Below are positions 53,758 through 62,792 of a stretch of 64,000 bases of DNA, in pieces. The notes below the pieces were generated by a model. The model did no database searches, was not told the DNA's origin, and was given only the letters and a program-made list of their open reading frames with translations. Source of the stretch: Nitrospinaceae bacterium (GTDB taxonomy: Bacteria; Nitrospinota; Nitrospinia; Nitrospinales; Nitrospinaceae); assembly GCA_028278405.1 (NCBI GenBank), contig JANQEK010000031.1, forward strand, positions 1 to 64,000, written 5' to 3'. How positions within the stretch are numbered: the first letter of the stretch is position 1; the number at the start of each line of letters is the position of its first letter. Position numbers and translations under genes: made by a program.

Positions 53758-54810
53758 TTAATAAAACAGCTGGATATCAGCCCGCTCTCTCATTTTGGAG
53801 ACCATCTTCCGATGCTCGCTCAGGGTTTTCTTCCGTAACAGGGCATTCATGATATCCGCTTTAACTTCGGACAATTTTATGTGCCCGGCGGGAATGAGTT
53901 TCGTCCATTTCAGGATATGGTATCCATAGGGGGAACGGATTGGTCCGCTGATTTGGTGTTGTTTCAGCTTCTTCAATTCATTGGCCAGGGACTCCGGCAG
54001 CTCACTCAACGCCACGGTTCCCCAGCTTCCGCCTTTAGAACCGCTTTTGCCGTCTTCAGAATGCTCTTTGGCCAGTGCAGCAAAATCTGCTCCATCCTGC
54101 AATTGGTAATCCAGGCCCCGGATTTTCTCTTTGGCATCCTCATCCAGCAGGGCATTTAAATGTTCCGCCTTTTTACGCAGTGCGGGGTCTTGAATCGTTG
54201 TGCCGTGTGAGGCCGATTGCAGGGCGGCCACGAAAATATGGTGCACTTCGTATTTCTCCGGAGTCTGAAACTTGTTCAGATTTTCCTTGTAAAAAGCTTC
54301 GACCTCCGCATCTCCCACCTTTACATTCGGAACCACTTCCTGGCGGATAAGCGCCTCCTCCACCATTTGCTTTTCGAATTTGGTCTTGAGCAGGTCCATC
54401 GTCAGGCCCTGTATATCCAGTGCCGTACGGAGCATTTGCTGGGAGGGAAACTGCTGTCGGACTTCCTGGACACGCTGCTCCAGTAGTTCGGATTTAATAA
54501 GGATGTTCTTTCTCCGGGCTTCCTGAAAAATCAATTCCTGGTCCACCAGGCGCGCCAGCGCCTGGTGGGAAAACTCGTCCATCTCTTTTTCTGTCAGGGT
54601 CTTGTTTTTCTGCCGGTTCATCAGGCGGTAAACCTTGATCTCGCTGATCAGCAATTTTGAATCCAGCGCTACGCCATTGACCAAAGCGATTTTGTCGGGA
54701 ATGGTTTTTCCATTGACCTGAAAAGGTTCCGCAAGCGCCGCGGCCGGCACTGCGAGAATCAGCATCAGGCCCAGAGCCAGAGAGCGGGCAAAGTTGGCTG
54801 TCAGATTCAT
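53758..54810 (-). CDS. SurA-like periplasmic peptidyl-prolyl isomerase/chaperone
   Basis: This 350-residue protein has a signal peptide (hydrophobic ALGLMLILAVPAAALA, about 12-27), a SurA-N-like helical region (about 40-180, with DQELIFQEARRKNILI) and a parvulin domain (about 190-305) with VHHIFVA, FAALAKEHSEDGKSGSKGGSWGTV and GPIRSPYGYHILKW. It should help fold outer-membrane proteins in the periplasm. It follows the small exported protein gene by 6 nt and precedes the CruF-like gene. Confidence 0.92.
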   Translation of the reverse strand: MNLTANFARSLALGLMLILAVPAAALAEPFQVNGKTIPDKIALVNGVALDSKLLISEIKVYRLMNRQKNKTLTEKEMDEFSHQALARLVDQELIFQEARRKNILIKSELLEQRVQEVRQQFPSQQMLRTALDIQGLTMDLLKTKFEKQMVEEALIRQEVVPNVKVGDAEVEAFYKENLNKFQTPEKYEVHHIFVAALQSASHGTTIQDPALRKKAEHLNALLDEDAKEKIRGLDYQLQDGADFAALAKEHSEDGKSGSKGGSWGTVALSELPESLANELKKLKQHQISGPIRSPYGYHILKWTKLIPAGHIKLSEVKADIMNALLRKKTLSEHRKMVSKMRERADIQLFY

Positions 54811-54816
54811 CCGGTC

Positions 54817-55341
54817 TTACTCCTTCTCCGAAATCGGAGGCAGTTCCGACCACCATTGCCCCCAGCGCACCGAGGCAATACGATCCTTGAAGTATTCGCC
54901 AGGATGATACCATACCCGATAAAGGCCCGGTCCGGTGTCCGATTGCTTCACCTCCACCCACTGGCGCGGAGGCAGATTTTCCAGGTCTCCTACGGCTATC
55001 GGCCGGTCATCCTGTTTGACCAGGATCAAATACCCCTGACTGAGGTTAAAGTCCTGAGACCCGTAGAGTGTTACCGTGGTTCCTTCAGGCCCCGTCAGGT
55101 CGATCAGGTAACTTCCGGTCTGGTTATTCGAATTGTATCGTTTAAAGTTCTTTCGGTTGTCGTTTTCGTTCAGAATAAAAACTTCGGAGCACCATCCACA
55201 GGGTCCGTAAAGGTACGGGTCCACTTTTTGAAGCCAGAGATTTGCTCTTAATTTTGTTTCAGCCCAGGCGGGGCCGTATAAAACGCTCAGCAGAAGGCAT
55301 CCGGTTAAAAACACTCTCAAATACTTATATGGGTTCTTCAT
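54817..55341 (-). CDS. Exported protein of unknown function, CGWC motif
   Basis: The 174-residue product has a signal peptide (LRVFLTGCLLLSVLYGPAWA, about 9-28). The mature part contains YLYGPCGWCSEVF, where CGWC is a C-x2-C pair like a thioredoxin-type or metal-binding site, then a beta-rich region (VTLYGSQDFNLSQGYLILVK) and a Trp/Tyr-rich C-terminus. I recognise no family; the exact CGWC position is not the canonical thioredoxin one. It is the first gene of a unit with the SurA-like gene. Confidence 0.75.
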   Translation of the reverse strand: MKNPYKYLRVFLTGCLLLSVLYGPAWAETKLRANLWLQKVDPYLYGPCGWCSEVFILNENDNRKNFKRYNSNNQTGSYLIDLTGPEGTTVTLYGSQDFNLSQGYLILVKQDDRPIAVGDLENLPPRQWVEVKQSDTGPGLYRVWYHPGEYFKDRIASVRWGQWWSELPPISEKE

Positions 55342-55421
55342 GGTTCGATCCCCCTATTGATTGGATTCTTTAGGGTCATTATATCTAAAATCAGGAGGGA
55401 AAGGGGGTGGGAATCCAGGAC

Positions 55422-55455
55422 AAAAAAAATCCCCGGGCGAAACCGCCCGGGGATT
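55422..55455 (-). terminator. Rho-independent terminator after the porin gene
   Basis: On the minus strand, AATCCCCGGGCG pairs perfectly over 12 bp with CGCCCGGGGATT around a GTTT loop, then runs into eight Ts. It ends the transcript of the porin gene 23 nt after its stop. Confidence 0.95.
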
Positions 55456-55477
55456 GGAAAGTCTAATTCAAAAGAAC

Positions 55478-56953
55478 TTAGAACATGACATCAAACATCA
55501 GGTAGAACCAGTCCGCATCCTCAGGATTCTGAGCACGTCCGCCCTGCCCGACCACAGCATTGTAATCGGTCAACAGTTCATTGGCGAACATGTGCGAATA
55601 CCCAAGAGAAATCTTGGTGCTTGGGCTGTACTTGTGCACCAGGGTGATGTCGATTTCATTACCCAGGGTGGATGAGCTGGTGGCAGTGGGTCCAGCGACC
55701 ACTGCGGAACAAGTTCCACAGACATCGTCTTCAGCCACCTGGAACAGATGCCAGTCCACTTTCAAGGTTGTTTTAGCCATCGGCTGCAGAGACAGTTTCA
55801 CTGCATAGTCGATCAAACCACCCAGAGGATGAGTTCCGATTGAGCCGAGGCTGCCGTGAAGGAAGAAGTCCTGCAGACCATAGTATTTATGACCTGTGTC
55901 GAACAGGGTATTGAAAGTACCGAAGTCACCTGCGGCGAGATCTGAGCTATCGGTACCGCTCAGATAGTCGAACCACAGAGTAATGCCGGGTTTCATGGCG
56001 ATGTTTTTCGCCTTGTAGCCAACCCGCAGACCGAACATGTAGGCATCAAAGTCACCAATTGCACCCGTAACCGGAACGGCGTTGAAACCGGATTTACCGG
56101 TCTGGTAGTAGAACTCACCGCGGTAGCTGATGTCACCAAAACCACCCGCCTGGCGGGCACCGATGGTGAAGAAATCCGCGCTGTTGGCGGTTCCTGCGGG
56201 TGCTACTCCTGCACCATTCGGACAAGCGGTCGAGTTACAGTCTTCATCCACCATAACGAAATAGAGCGAAGTGGAGGAATTTTCTCCCAAGAGCTTTTGG
56301 AAGTTGGCCCAAATAGCGTACGTTTCGGTATCATCCACGTCATCGGATGAGATACCCGGAAACGCTCCGGCGGCACCAGCTCTTGAGGACTGTTCAACAT
56401 TGGCGCTGTAAATAAACTTAACCGTATGGTTGCCGTGGCTATGGTTCAGGATAAAACCATCATGCGACATCATACCCTGGGTCCATACCGTGTTACCGAA
56501 CAGGCGATGCCCATCCAGAATGATTTCCTGGCGGCCCATTTGCAGATCAACCGGTGCGCCAAAAAAATTGTTCAGGATGAAATACGCCTGATGGACTCCG
56601 ACATCCGTTCGGGTGTCGTTAGGGCTCAGCGGGTTGCTGGCTCGAAAGCCCAGGTTGGTTCCCGCTCCCGGAGGGGTAATAACCCCGGCTAAGGCGCCAG
56701 CGTTGGTTACGCTACCCCAGCGGGTGTTCGCCTGGAGCTGAATGAACGCACTGGCGTTGTCACTGATTTTTGCTTTGGCTTGCAGACGTGTCAGCACGTC
56801 AACGTACTGGGCATCCTGAGCACCCACGTTCCAGTACTCATACCGGGGACGAATCCGACCGCCCATGGTGATGTCTGCCGCATCCGCAGTCATGGCTCCT
56901 ATCATCAGGAAGGAAACCACACCCGCGAAGGCTGTAAAGAATTTTCTTCTCAT
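55478..56953 (-). CDS. Alginate export-family outer membrane porin
   Basis: The 491-residue product has a signal peptide (RRKFFTAFAGVVSFLMIGAMTADA), then ADITMGGRIRPRYEYWN and alternating hydrophobic strands ending in a C-terminal aromatic residue (DWFYLMFDVMF), the usual porin end. The domain resembles the AlgE/alginate_exp barrel. Small loops such as DSDDVDDTETYAIW and the CGTC pair lie in exposed segments. ATG 56953 has GGAGGAGG upstream, a very strong SD; 56992 would extend before the signal peptide. The terminator and strong SD suggest high expression. Confidence 0.9.
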   Translation of the reverse strand: MRRKFFTAFAGVVSFLMIGAMTADAADITMGGRIRPRYEYWNVGAQDAQYVDVLTRLQAKAKISDNASAFIQLQANTRWGSVTNAGALAGVITPPGAGTNLGFRASNPLSPNDTRTDVGVHQAYFILNNFFGAPVDLQMGRQEIILDGHRLFGNTVWTQGMMSHDGFILNHSHGNHTVKFIYSANVEQSSRAGAAGAFPGISSDDVDDTETYAIWANFQKLLGENSSTSLYFVMVDEDCNSTACPNGAGVAPAGTANSADFFTIGARQAGGFGDISYRGEFYYQTGKSGFNAVPVTGAIGDFDAYMFGLRVGYKAKNIAMKPGITLWFDYLSGTDSSDLAAGDFGTFNTLFDTGHKYYGLQDFFLHGSLGSIGTHPLGGLIDYAVKLSLQPMAKTTLKVDWHLFQVAEDDVCGTCSAVVAGPTATSSSTLGNEIDITLVHKYSPSTKISLGYSHMFANELLTDYNAVVGQGGRAQNPEDADWFYLMFDVMF

Positions 56954-57072
56954 GCTTACCTCCTCCAAGTAATCAACCAGATTAGACATCAAAAAACTTC
57001 TTTAAAACCTTTTATCACGAAGTCTAACTATCAATAATACAATAATTTAACAGAAAACCTATAGAAAAACGC

Positions 57073-57090
57073 ATTACCTTTGAAAGTAAT
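57073..57090. repeat. Imperfect palindrome upstream of the porin gene
   Basis: ATTACCTTTGAAAGTAAT is a near-palindrome (ATTAC-CTTT-G-AAAG-TAAT, one unmatched base), about 120 nt before the porin start. It could be an operator but no factor can be named. Confidence 0.3.
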
Positions 57091-57147
57091 CCGGGTTTGA
57101 CTGTTCAGTTTTCCCTCCTCAACAACCAGATATAGGGGAGATAACTA

Positions 57148-59004
57148 CTATCTACCCCATATATGGGTGTAGATCGTGCTGATTTTTTTTTCCACTAAAA
57201 AGCCCCCGTGGTCCGCTACATGAGCCATGTGCACCAGCTTTCGCCCTTTGGTTGCAGTGTCCACGGCCTGAAAGGCTGCCATGTACCCCCTCTGTTTTTT
57301 TGTCTCATAGGCCTTTTCAAGGCCTTCAGGGGTTATCCTCAATATCACCAGACTGCTGTTTTTGACGATTACCAGCTTTGAAAGAAAACTTCCAGTACGG
57401 TGATTCTTGGGTACCAATAGAAATTTTTGTGCGTTGTGCTGAATGAGCTGAAGCTTGCCCTTAAAGTGTATCGGTTGGGGGGCACTCGGGTAGTCAATGA
57501 ATGTCCCGTCAACCACATCTTTGAGCCCCACTTCAATCAAACGGGGGTCATGGCCGAAATACTCGTTCGAGCTCACGAGAAGGCGACCGCCGGGAGAATA
57601 TACTCTCAAATGGTAATTATTGTCAAGGAATATTGTTTCCTTGGATTTAGAGGGAGTGATACGTCCTTGGGCGAGCCCATAAACAGTCAGGTCTTTATAA
57701 TCCCCCACAGAGGGGTTGAGCTCGGATTCCACTGAATATCCCCCACTTATAGGGTGCATTTTCTGGATTCCTGGCTGAAAAGGTCTTTCAAATCCGGGGC
57801 GCTGGGAAATGAGAACAGGGAGATTGTCGAAATCACGGAGAACCCGGAAATAGCGATTTACGTTTTCCCAAATGGGAGTGAGCCCTCTTCGCCCCGGAAT
57901 AGCCTCCAACACAAACGAAGCGAGGTTGTCTCCCAGCGAATCGGTCACAAAGATTTCGTCGCGGCCGTTGCCGTTGATGTCCGCCACGTCCACCGAGAGA
58001 AACTGGTGAACGCCTTTCTTAAATTTAACCTTTCCAACTCTTTTAAATTTTCCGTTCTGATAGCGATAGATCATAACGCGGTGGTCGTCGATGATGACAT
58101 AGTCTTGGCGCCCTTTCCCGGTCAGGTCACCCACTGCAAAGTCGACAATTTCAAATTCAAAATCTTGTTTGCCTACAAAACGAACCGGCCCTCTATCCTT
58201 CTTGCTGAAATCGGATTGTATTTCCTGTTCCGTTACTGGGGGTAAACCGGCTGCTGGCAGAGAGGGAATCAGCACACGTGCTTCTTTCAATACGCTGCCC
58301 ACATCCGATGACACCAGGCGGTAGCTCAATACGGTTTTCCCTTTTAAGGAGCGAACACGGGTGAACAGGATGGAATCCGCCGATACCTTCCGTCGAAGAC
58401 GTTCGAGGTTTTCCGGTCGGGTCAGTGCGGGCAGGGAGATTTCGTTTTCCAGCAACCAGACATCCAGATTGAATTCGGGGACTTCGAAACGAGTGTGGCG
58501 GTTGAGCTGCGTTTCGATTTCCAGGCCCAGAGCCTGGGCATTGCCCGTTACCCCGGGATCCGCCTGTACGGGGGCCACAAGCAGTTTAACCTTCTTAAAA
58601 AGACTGCGCACTCCATCCCCTTTCTGCGCCCGTACTCCGGGGGTGGCGATTTGGGCGAGAGAGTAATCCTTGCGTACTTCCAATATCCGGATCTGACCCA
58701 GATCGGTTTCTTCATGACCGACAGTTTTTTTAGTGACCGGGTGGGTGATGGGTTTTCCGTAGCGAATCAGTTTGAGCGTTTGACCCGGTGAAATGTCTTG
58801 ACCGCGTTTAAGATCGATCGCCACCCGGTCACCCTTTACCGAAAGGACATAACCTTCCAGAACAGGAAACAAAGTCTCAATCTGACGGACCATGCGTTCG
58901 ACTCCTGTCGTCCTGTTGTCAGCCGGTGCGTCCTGGCTGAAAGCCAGCAGGAGGGTAATTAAAGGAATCCACAATTTGAAATATCTTGAGTAGTGATAAC
59001 GCAT
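57148..59004 (-). CDS. Exported protein with FG-GAP/VCBS-like repeats, cotranscribed with moeA
   Basis: The 618-residue product has a signal peptide (hydrophobic LWIPLITLLLAFSQDAPA, about 10-27). A first region (about 45-170) contains SPGQTLKLIRYGKPI and GDRVAIDLKRGQD, and a middle region (about 125-260) recalls CsgG/TolB-like folds (VKLLVAPVQAD, NRHTRFEVPE). The C-terminal part carries repeat-like ligand loops: DLTGKGRQDYVIIDD and DINGNGRDEIFVTDS, which match FG-GAP/VCBS propeller loops. ATG 59004 is chosen because GGAGG is 7 nt upstream; ATG 59010 overlaps the moeA stop. Function is unknown. Confidence 0.8.
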   Translation of the reverse strand: MRYHYSRYFKLWIPLITLLLAFSQDAPADNRTTGVERMVRQIETLFPVLEGYVLSVKGDRVAIDLKRGQDISPGQTLKLIRYGKPITHPVTKKTVGHEETDLGQIRILEVRKDYSLAQIATPGVRAQKGDGVRSLFKKVKLLVAPVQADPGVTGNAQALGLEIETQLNRHTRFEVPEFNLDVWLLENEISLPALTRPENLERLRRKVSADSILFTRVRSLKGKTVLSYRLVSSDVGSVLKEARVLIPSLPAAGLPPVTEQEIQSDFSKKDRGPVRFVGKQDFEFEIVDFAVGDLTGKGRQDYVIIDDHRVMIYRYQNGKFKRVGKVKFKKGVHQFLSVDVADINGNGRDEIFVTDSLGDNLASFVLEAIPGRRGLTPIWENVNRYFRVLRDFDNLPVLISQRPGFERPFQPGIQKMHPISGGYSVESELNPSVGDYKDLTVYGLAQGRITPSKSKETIFLDNNYHLRVYSPGGRLLVSSNEYFGHDPRLIEVGLKDVVDGTFIDYPSAPQPIHFKGKLQLIQHNAQKFLLVPKNHRTGSFLSKLVIVKNSSLVILRITPEGLEKAYETKKQRGYMAAFQAVDTATKGRKLVHMAHVADHGGFLVEKKISTIYTHIWGR

Positions 59005-59006
59005 AG

Positions 59007-60215
59007 TCATACCTCCAGCAGTTGAACGGTCACCCGTTCACCGCTCTTAAGCTCATCTTTCTCCAACGGAAATACCAGCAGGCCGTTGGCATTGACGGTG
59101 GATTTGAGAACACCCGATCCCTGTTCTTCTGCAGGAGCGACGGTGTACTCCCCGCTGTCCCACGAAACTACGGCGCTCATGAAATGCAGGCGGCCGGTTC
59201 TCTTGTGAATCGTGCGGGTCAGTTTGGCCTGAACGGTTCGCGGGAGGATTTCCCCGGCACCCATCATTTTTTTGATGGCCGGACGCGCGAACTGTTCAAA
59301 GGAAACAAAAGATGAAACGGGATTACCCGGCAGTCCGAAAATCGGCGTCTCATCAATTTTACCGAAAGCGAGAGGTTTGCCCGGTTTCATCGCCACTTTC
59401 CAGAACGCCATTTCATTGCCCAGCTTGTCGAGGGTGGCTTTCACAAGATCATAGTCGCCTACCGATACGCCGCCTGATGAAACGACGATGTCGCATTTCA
59501 GTGCCCAGTCGAATTTTTCCAGCAAATCCTTCTCGTCGTCTTTGGCAACCCCGAGGTAACAGGGAATGCCGCCGGCGGAGCGGATCTGTGCCGCCAGCAT
59601 ATAACCGTTGCTGTTGTAGATGCAGGGACCCGTCGGGTTGCCGTCCAGTTCGACAATTTCGTCGCCGGTGGAAAGAATCGCTACGGTCGGACGTTGACTG
59701 ACGTAAATGTTGGACCGGCCCACGACAGCCATCATCCCGATATGCGAGGGGGTGATAGCGACACCTTTGCGAATAACCACGTCGCCCTCTTTCACGTCTT
59801 CTCCGGCAAGACGGATATTTTCGCCGACCTCGGTTTTATCTTTCGCGAGAATGCCGTTGCCGTTTTTATCGGTGTCTTCCTGCATCAATACCGCGTCGGC
59901 TCCCGGTGGGATGGGCGCTCCGGTCATGATGCGGATGGCCTGGTTGTTTTTCAGGGTGACTTCGGCGACCGACCCGGCGGGGACGTTATCCACCACTTCC
60001 AGCTTGACGGGATTGTCGGGTGTTGCAGACTGAATGTCGGCGGTGATCACTGCGTAACCATCCATGGCAGAGTTGTCCATGGGAGGATTATTGCGCTGCG
60101 CAATGATGTCCTCAGCCAGAATACGTCCCAGAGCGTCATCCAGGGAAACCTTTTCAACGCCCTTGAATTCAATTTTGGAGAGTATGATCTCCCTTGCTTC
60201 GTCGACCTGGATCAT
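59007..60215 (-). CDS. moeA: Molybdopterin molybdenumtransferase MoeA
   Basis: MoeA inserts molybdate into adenylylated molybdopterin. The 402-residue product has the typical first domain (DALGRILAEDI, NNPPMDNSAMDGYAV), the MPT site with RIMTGAPIPPGADAV, STGDEIVEL, SSGGVSVGDYDLVK and MKPGKPLAFGK, then the C-terminal barrel. It sits between mobBA (5 nt upstream) and the exported VCBS-like gene, forming a molybdenum-cofactor operon that would serve nitrite oxidoreductase or other molybdoenzymes elsewhere. Confidence 0.96.
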   Translation of the reverse strand: MIQVDEAREIILSKIEFKGVEKVSLDDALGRILAEDIIAQRNNPPMDNSAMDGYAVITADIQSATPDNPVKLEVVDNVPAGSVAEVTLKNNQAIRIMTGAPIPPGADAVLMQEDTDKNGNGILAKDKTEVGENIRLAGEDVKEGDVVIRKGVAITPSHIGMMAVVGRSNIYVSQRPTVAILSTGDEIVELDGNPTGPCIYNSNGYMLAAQIRSAGGIPCYLGVAKDDEKDLLEKFDWALKCDIVVSSGGVSVGDYDLVKATLDKLGNEMAFWKVAMKPGKPLAFGKIDETPIFGLPGNPVSSFVSFEQFARPAIKKMMGAGEILPRTVQAKLTRTIHKRTGRLHFMSAVVSWDSGEYTVAPAEEQGSGVLKSTVNANGLLVFPLEKDELKSGERVTVQLLEV

Positions 60216-60220
60216 TACCG

Positions 60221-61348
60221 CTAACCCTCTTCCTGCTCGCGTTGGGTGCGAGCGACTTCATATTCTTCCGGAGTATTTACGTTGGTGAAATGGGTCCGGT
60301 CGGATGGCGACACCGTCACATGTTTGAACGGCAGTTCGTTGATGATACGCGTCAGGGACAACTCGCGGCGCGACAAGGCTTCGAACAGCGGTACAATGAA
60401 CTTCGGTTCATAAATGGCGCACATGGGTTCCACACCGATCCCTCCTTTCTGTAAGAAACAGGTACCATAGCGCAACGGATCGCGCTCGTCGACGATGCGT
60501 TTGATGGCGTCCTCCTGAAGAAACGGCATGTCACAGGCGGTAATCAACCAGGCTTTTTCAGGATGCGTTCCCATGAGCGTGGCAAGCCCGCCAACCGGGC
60601 CCAAACCGTAATGCTCGTCGTTGATGCGTCCGCAGCGTTCCAGTCCCTCGATACCCTCCAGATCCTGTTCTTGCCGGGCAGAGAGATATACCTGGTCGCA
60701 GAAATTGGAGAGCATGGTTACCATGCGCTCGGTTTCCGACTGCCCCTGATAGGAAAGCGAAAACTTGGGTTTGCCCATGCGTTTGCTTTGGCCGCCGATG
60801 AATACACCTCCGAGCAGCGGGCTGGTGCAGTTGTAAAAATGCTCTTTCACAAACTGGTAGATCTGATCGGCCTCGTCGCGGTGGAACAGGGGAATACCAC
60901 GCTCCGTGAACGAGGTGTCCTCGATCACCCCCTGATGAATGATGGCCTTGATGCCGGGATCATCAGCGGAAATGGGCAGCTTGCCGTCTGCGTCGAGAAA
61001 CACGATCTTGTCGAACGGTGATTTTTTGTAGCCTTCGATCAGGATACAATCGCACTGCTCCAACGCGTGGGTGATAGTGCGTTTCTTGAACGGGTTATCG
61101 CCGATGACTGCGAAATGCTCGGGATCGTTGATGGTGATGATGCCTGCTCCAGCCTCCGCTCCCCGCTGAGTGTCCTTGCCTTTTTTATCCATCTGGAACC
61201 GGTGAGCGTCATGTTTGTAATAGCCGACGCGGATTCGGTCTTCTTTAAAACGGCGGATCAGGTGCTCGAGCAATGTGGTTTTTCCCACTCCGGAAAATCC
61301 CGCAAAGCAGATGAAAGGGGTTTTGAATCGTTCCCAGTACCGGTCCAT
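60221..61348 (-). CDS. mobBA: Fused MobB-MobA: molybdopterin-guanine dinucleotide synthesis
   Basis: Residues about 1-165 are MobB-like: a P-loop GFSGVGKTTLLEHLI (about 18-32) and YYKHDAHRF, a GTP-binding adapter. Residues about 175-370 are MobA-like: GGVFIGGQSKRMGKPK (nucleotide loop), GLGPVGGLATLM and LITACDMPFLQED, which attach GMP to molybdopterin to form MGD. Fused MobBA is an uncommon but known architecture. It precedes moeA with a 5-nt gap. Confidence 0.92.
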   Translation of the reverse strand: MDRYWERFKTPFICFAGFSGVGKTTLLEHLIRRFKEDRIRVGYYKHDAHRFQMDKKGKDTQRGAEAGAGIITINDPEHFAVIGDNPFKKRTITHALEQCDCILIEGYKKSPFDKIVFLDADGKLPISADDPGIKAIIHQGVIEDTSFTERGIPLFHRDEADQIYQFVKEHFYNCTSPLLGGVFIGGQSKRMGKPKFSLSYQGQSETERMVTMLSNFCDQVYLSARQEQDLEGIEGLERCGRINDEHYGLGPVGGLATLMGTHPEKAWLITACDMPFLQEDAIKRIVDERDPLRYGTCFLQKGGIGVEPMCAIYEPKFIVPLFEALSRRELSLTRIINELPFKHVTVSPSDRTHFTNVNTPEEYEVARTQREQEEG

Positions 61349-61621
61349 AAAAATGCCTTATCCCTTAAAAAACAAACAGGCATGGACCCTGTGCTCGGGG
61401 TCCGTTAACCCATTCAAATATCGGAAATTATGTGTATTATTCTCAATTCCGCAGGTGCTGTCAACTGGATTTATCGGAGCAGGTCTCTCTGAAGGTGAGT
61501 ACTCATTTCAATTGTTGCTCTAGTATTGCAATAGCTTAATGCAATGTTTCATTAGGTTTCCCGCCGAATTTTAAAAATACCTAATTACTTGAAAAATAAC
61601 AACTTTTTGATTTCCTCGCAA

Positions 61622-61638
61622 TTGGCACAATCCTTGTA
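61622..61638 (+). promoter_or_regulatory. Sigma-54 (-24/-12) promoter of nirK
   Basis: TTGGCAC (61622-61628), AATCC, TTGTA (61634-61638) match the -24/-12 consensus (TGGCAC-N5-TTGC[AT]) with the final C replaced by T; the GG and G are 12 nt apart. The nirK ATG is 48 nt downstream. In the 337-nt gene-free interval 61349-61685 this is the only motif I can support; the rest shows no clear operator. Confidence 0.7.
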
Positions 61639-61685
61639 ATAAGAGGTGTAGGATTTTATCAACCTTGTGAATGGGGAGAACCTAC

Positions 61686-62711
61686 ATGAACGAAAAGATG
61701 ATGCGGGCCGTACTCGCGTGCTTGCTGATGATATGGGGATTGACGGGCTGCAGTACTTCAACCAGCTTTGCTCATAATGCGGGTCATGGTGATTCGGGTA
61801 AAGAAGTGGGAACGTTAACGGCTGCGCCGAATGTACCGCCTCCGATCACGCGAGGAGGTAACAAAACGGTCGTCCTCCACTTTGAAGCCAAGGAGTATAT
61901 CGGGGACCTTGCTGACGGTGTCAAATACAACTACTGGAGTTTTAATGGAACGGTGCCGGGTCCCATGGCGCGGGTTCGTCTCGGGGATACAGTGGAGTTT
62001 CACCTGAGCAACCCGGCTTCCAACACCCAGCAACACAATATCGATATCCATGCGGTGAACGGTCCGGGCGGCGGCGCGGCGGTCAATACCGTTTCTCCTG
62101 GTGAATCGAAGGTATTTACTTTCAAGGCGCAGGCACCGGGTCTGTTTATCTATCATTGTGCAGCAGGATCAATTGTGGATCACATTTCCAACGGCATGTA
62201 CGGATTGATTCTGGTGGAACCGGAAGGCGGCTTGGCCAAAGTGGACCGCGAGTTCTATGTGATGGAAAGCGAATTTTTCACAGGGGAGCCCGATGAAAAA
62301 GGGGTGGCCGCATTCGATATCACCAAGGGGCTGGCGGAGCATCCGACCTATGTGGTGTTCAACGGGCGCGAAGGCGGTCTCATGGGAAAGAATGTTCTCA
62401 AAGCCAAAGTGGGTGAGAATGTTCGTATGTATTTTGGCAACATCGGTCCCAACGGGATTTCTTCATTCCATATTATTGGCGAGATTTTCGACAAGGTATA
62501 TCAGGAAGGCGGGCTCGGCGGGAATGTTCATACCGGCATTCAAACGACGCTGGTGCCTTCGGCCGGTGCGACTGTTGTCGAGTTCAAAGTGGATGTGCCG
62601 GGTGCCTATACGCTGGTGGACCACAGCATCTTTCGTGTGGCCAAAGGGGCCATCGGACAATTGGTAGTGGAAGGATCGGAAAACCCCGGAGTGTTTCGGT
62701 CGGGGAAATAG
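61686..62711 (+). CDS. nirK: Copper-containing nitrite reductase NirK, AniA-like lipoprotein
   Basis: NirK reduces nitrite to nitric oxide. The 341-residue product has a lipoprotein signal (LTGC, lipidated Cys22) and two cupredoxin domains. Type 1 copper ligands are His117, Cys158, His166 and Met171; type 2 ligands are His122, His157 and His313; catalytic Asp120 (HNIDIH) and His262 are present. The 8-residue Cys-to-His spacing and lipoprotein form are like Neisseria AniA. ATG 61686 has GGGGAG 7 nt upstream, behind a sigma-54 promoter. A matching sigma-54 activator is encoded convergently downstream. Confidence 0.96.
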   Translation: MNEKMMRAVLACLLMIWGLTGCSTSTSFAHNAGHGDSGKEVGTLTAAPNVPPPITRGGNKTVVLHFEAKEYIGDLADGVKYNYWSFNGTVPGPMARVRLGDTVEFHLSNPASNTQQHNIDIHAVNGPGGGAAVNTVSPGESKVFTFKAQAPGLFIYHCAAGSIVDHISNGMYGLILVEPEGGLAKVDREFYVMESEFFTGEPDEKGVAAFDITKGLAEHPTYVVFNGREGGLMGKNVLKAKVGENVRMYFGNIGPNGISSFHIIGEIFDKVYQEGGLGGNVHTGIQTTLVPSAGATVVEFKVDVPGAYTLVDHSIFRVAKGAIGQLVVEGSENPGVFRSGK

Positions 62712-62752
62712 CACAGGGTCGTCATTTCCCTGCCTAATCACTCTCCTCAGAG

Positions 62753-62790
62753 CCTCCTGTGGACGCCATAACGTTCACAGGGGGTTTTTT
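62753..62790 (+). terminator. Rho-independent terminator after nirK
   Basis: CCTCCTGTGGAC pairs with GTTCACAGGGGG over 12 bp (two G-T wobbles) and runs into TTTTTT. It lies between the nirK stop and the convergent regulator stop. Confidence 0.85.
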
Positions 62791-62792
62791 AT

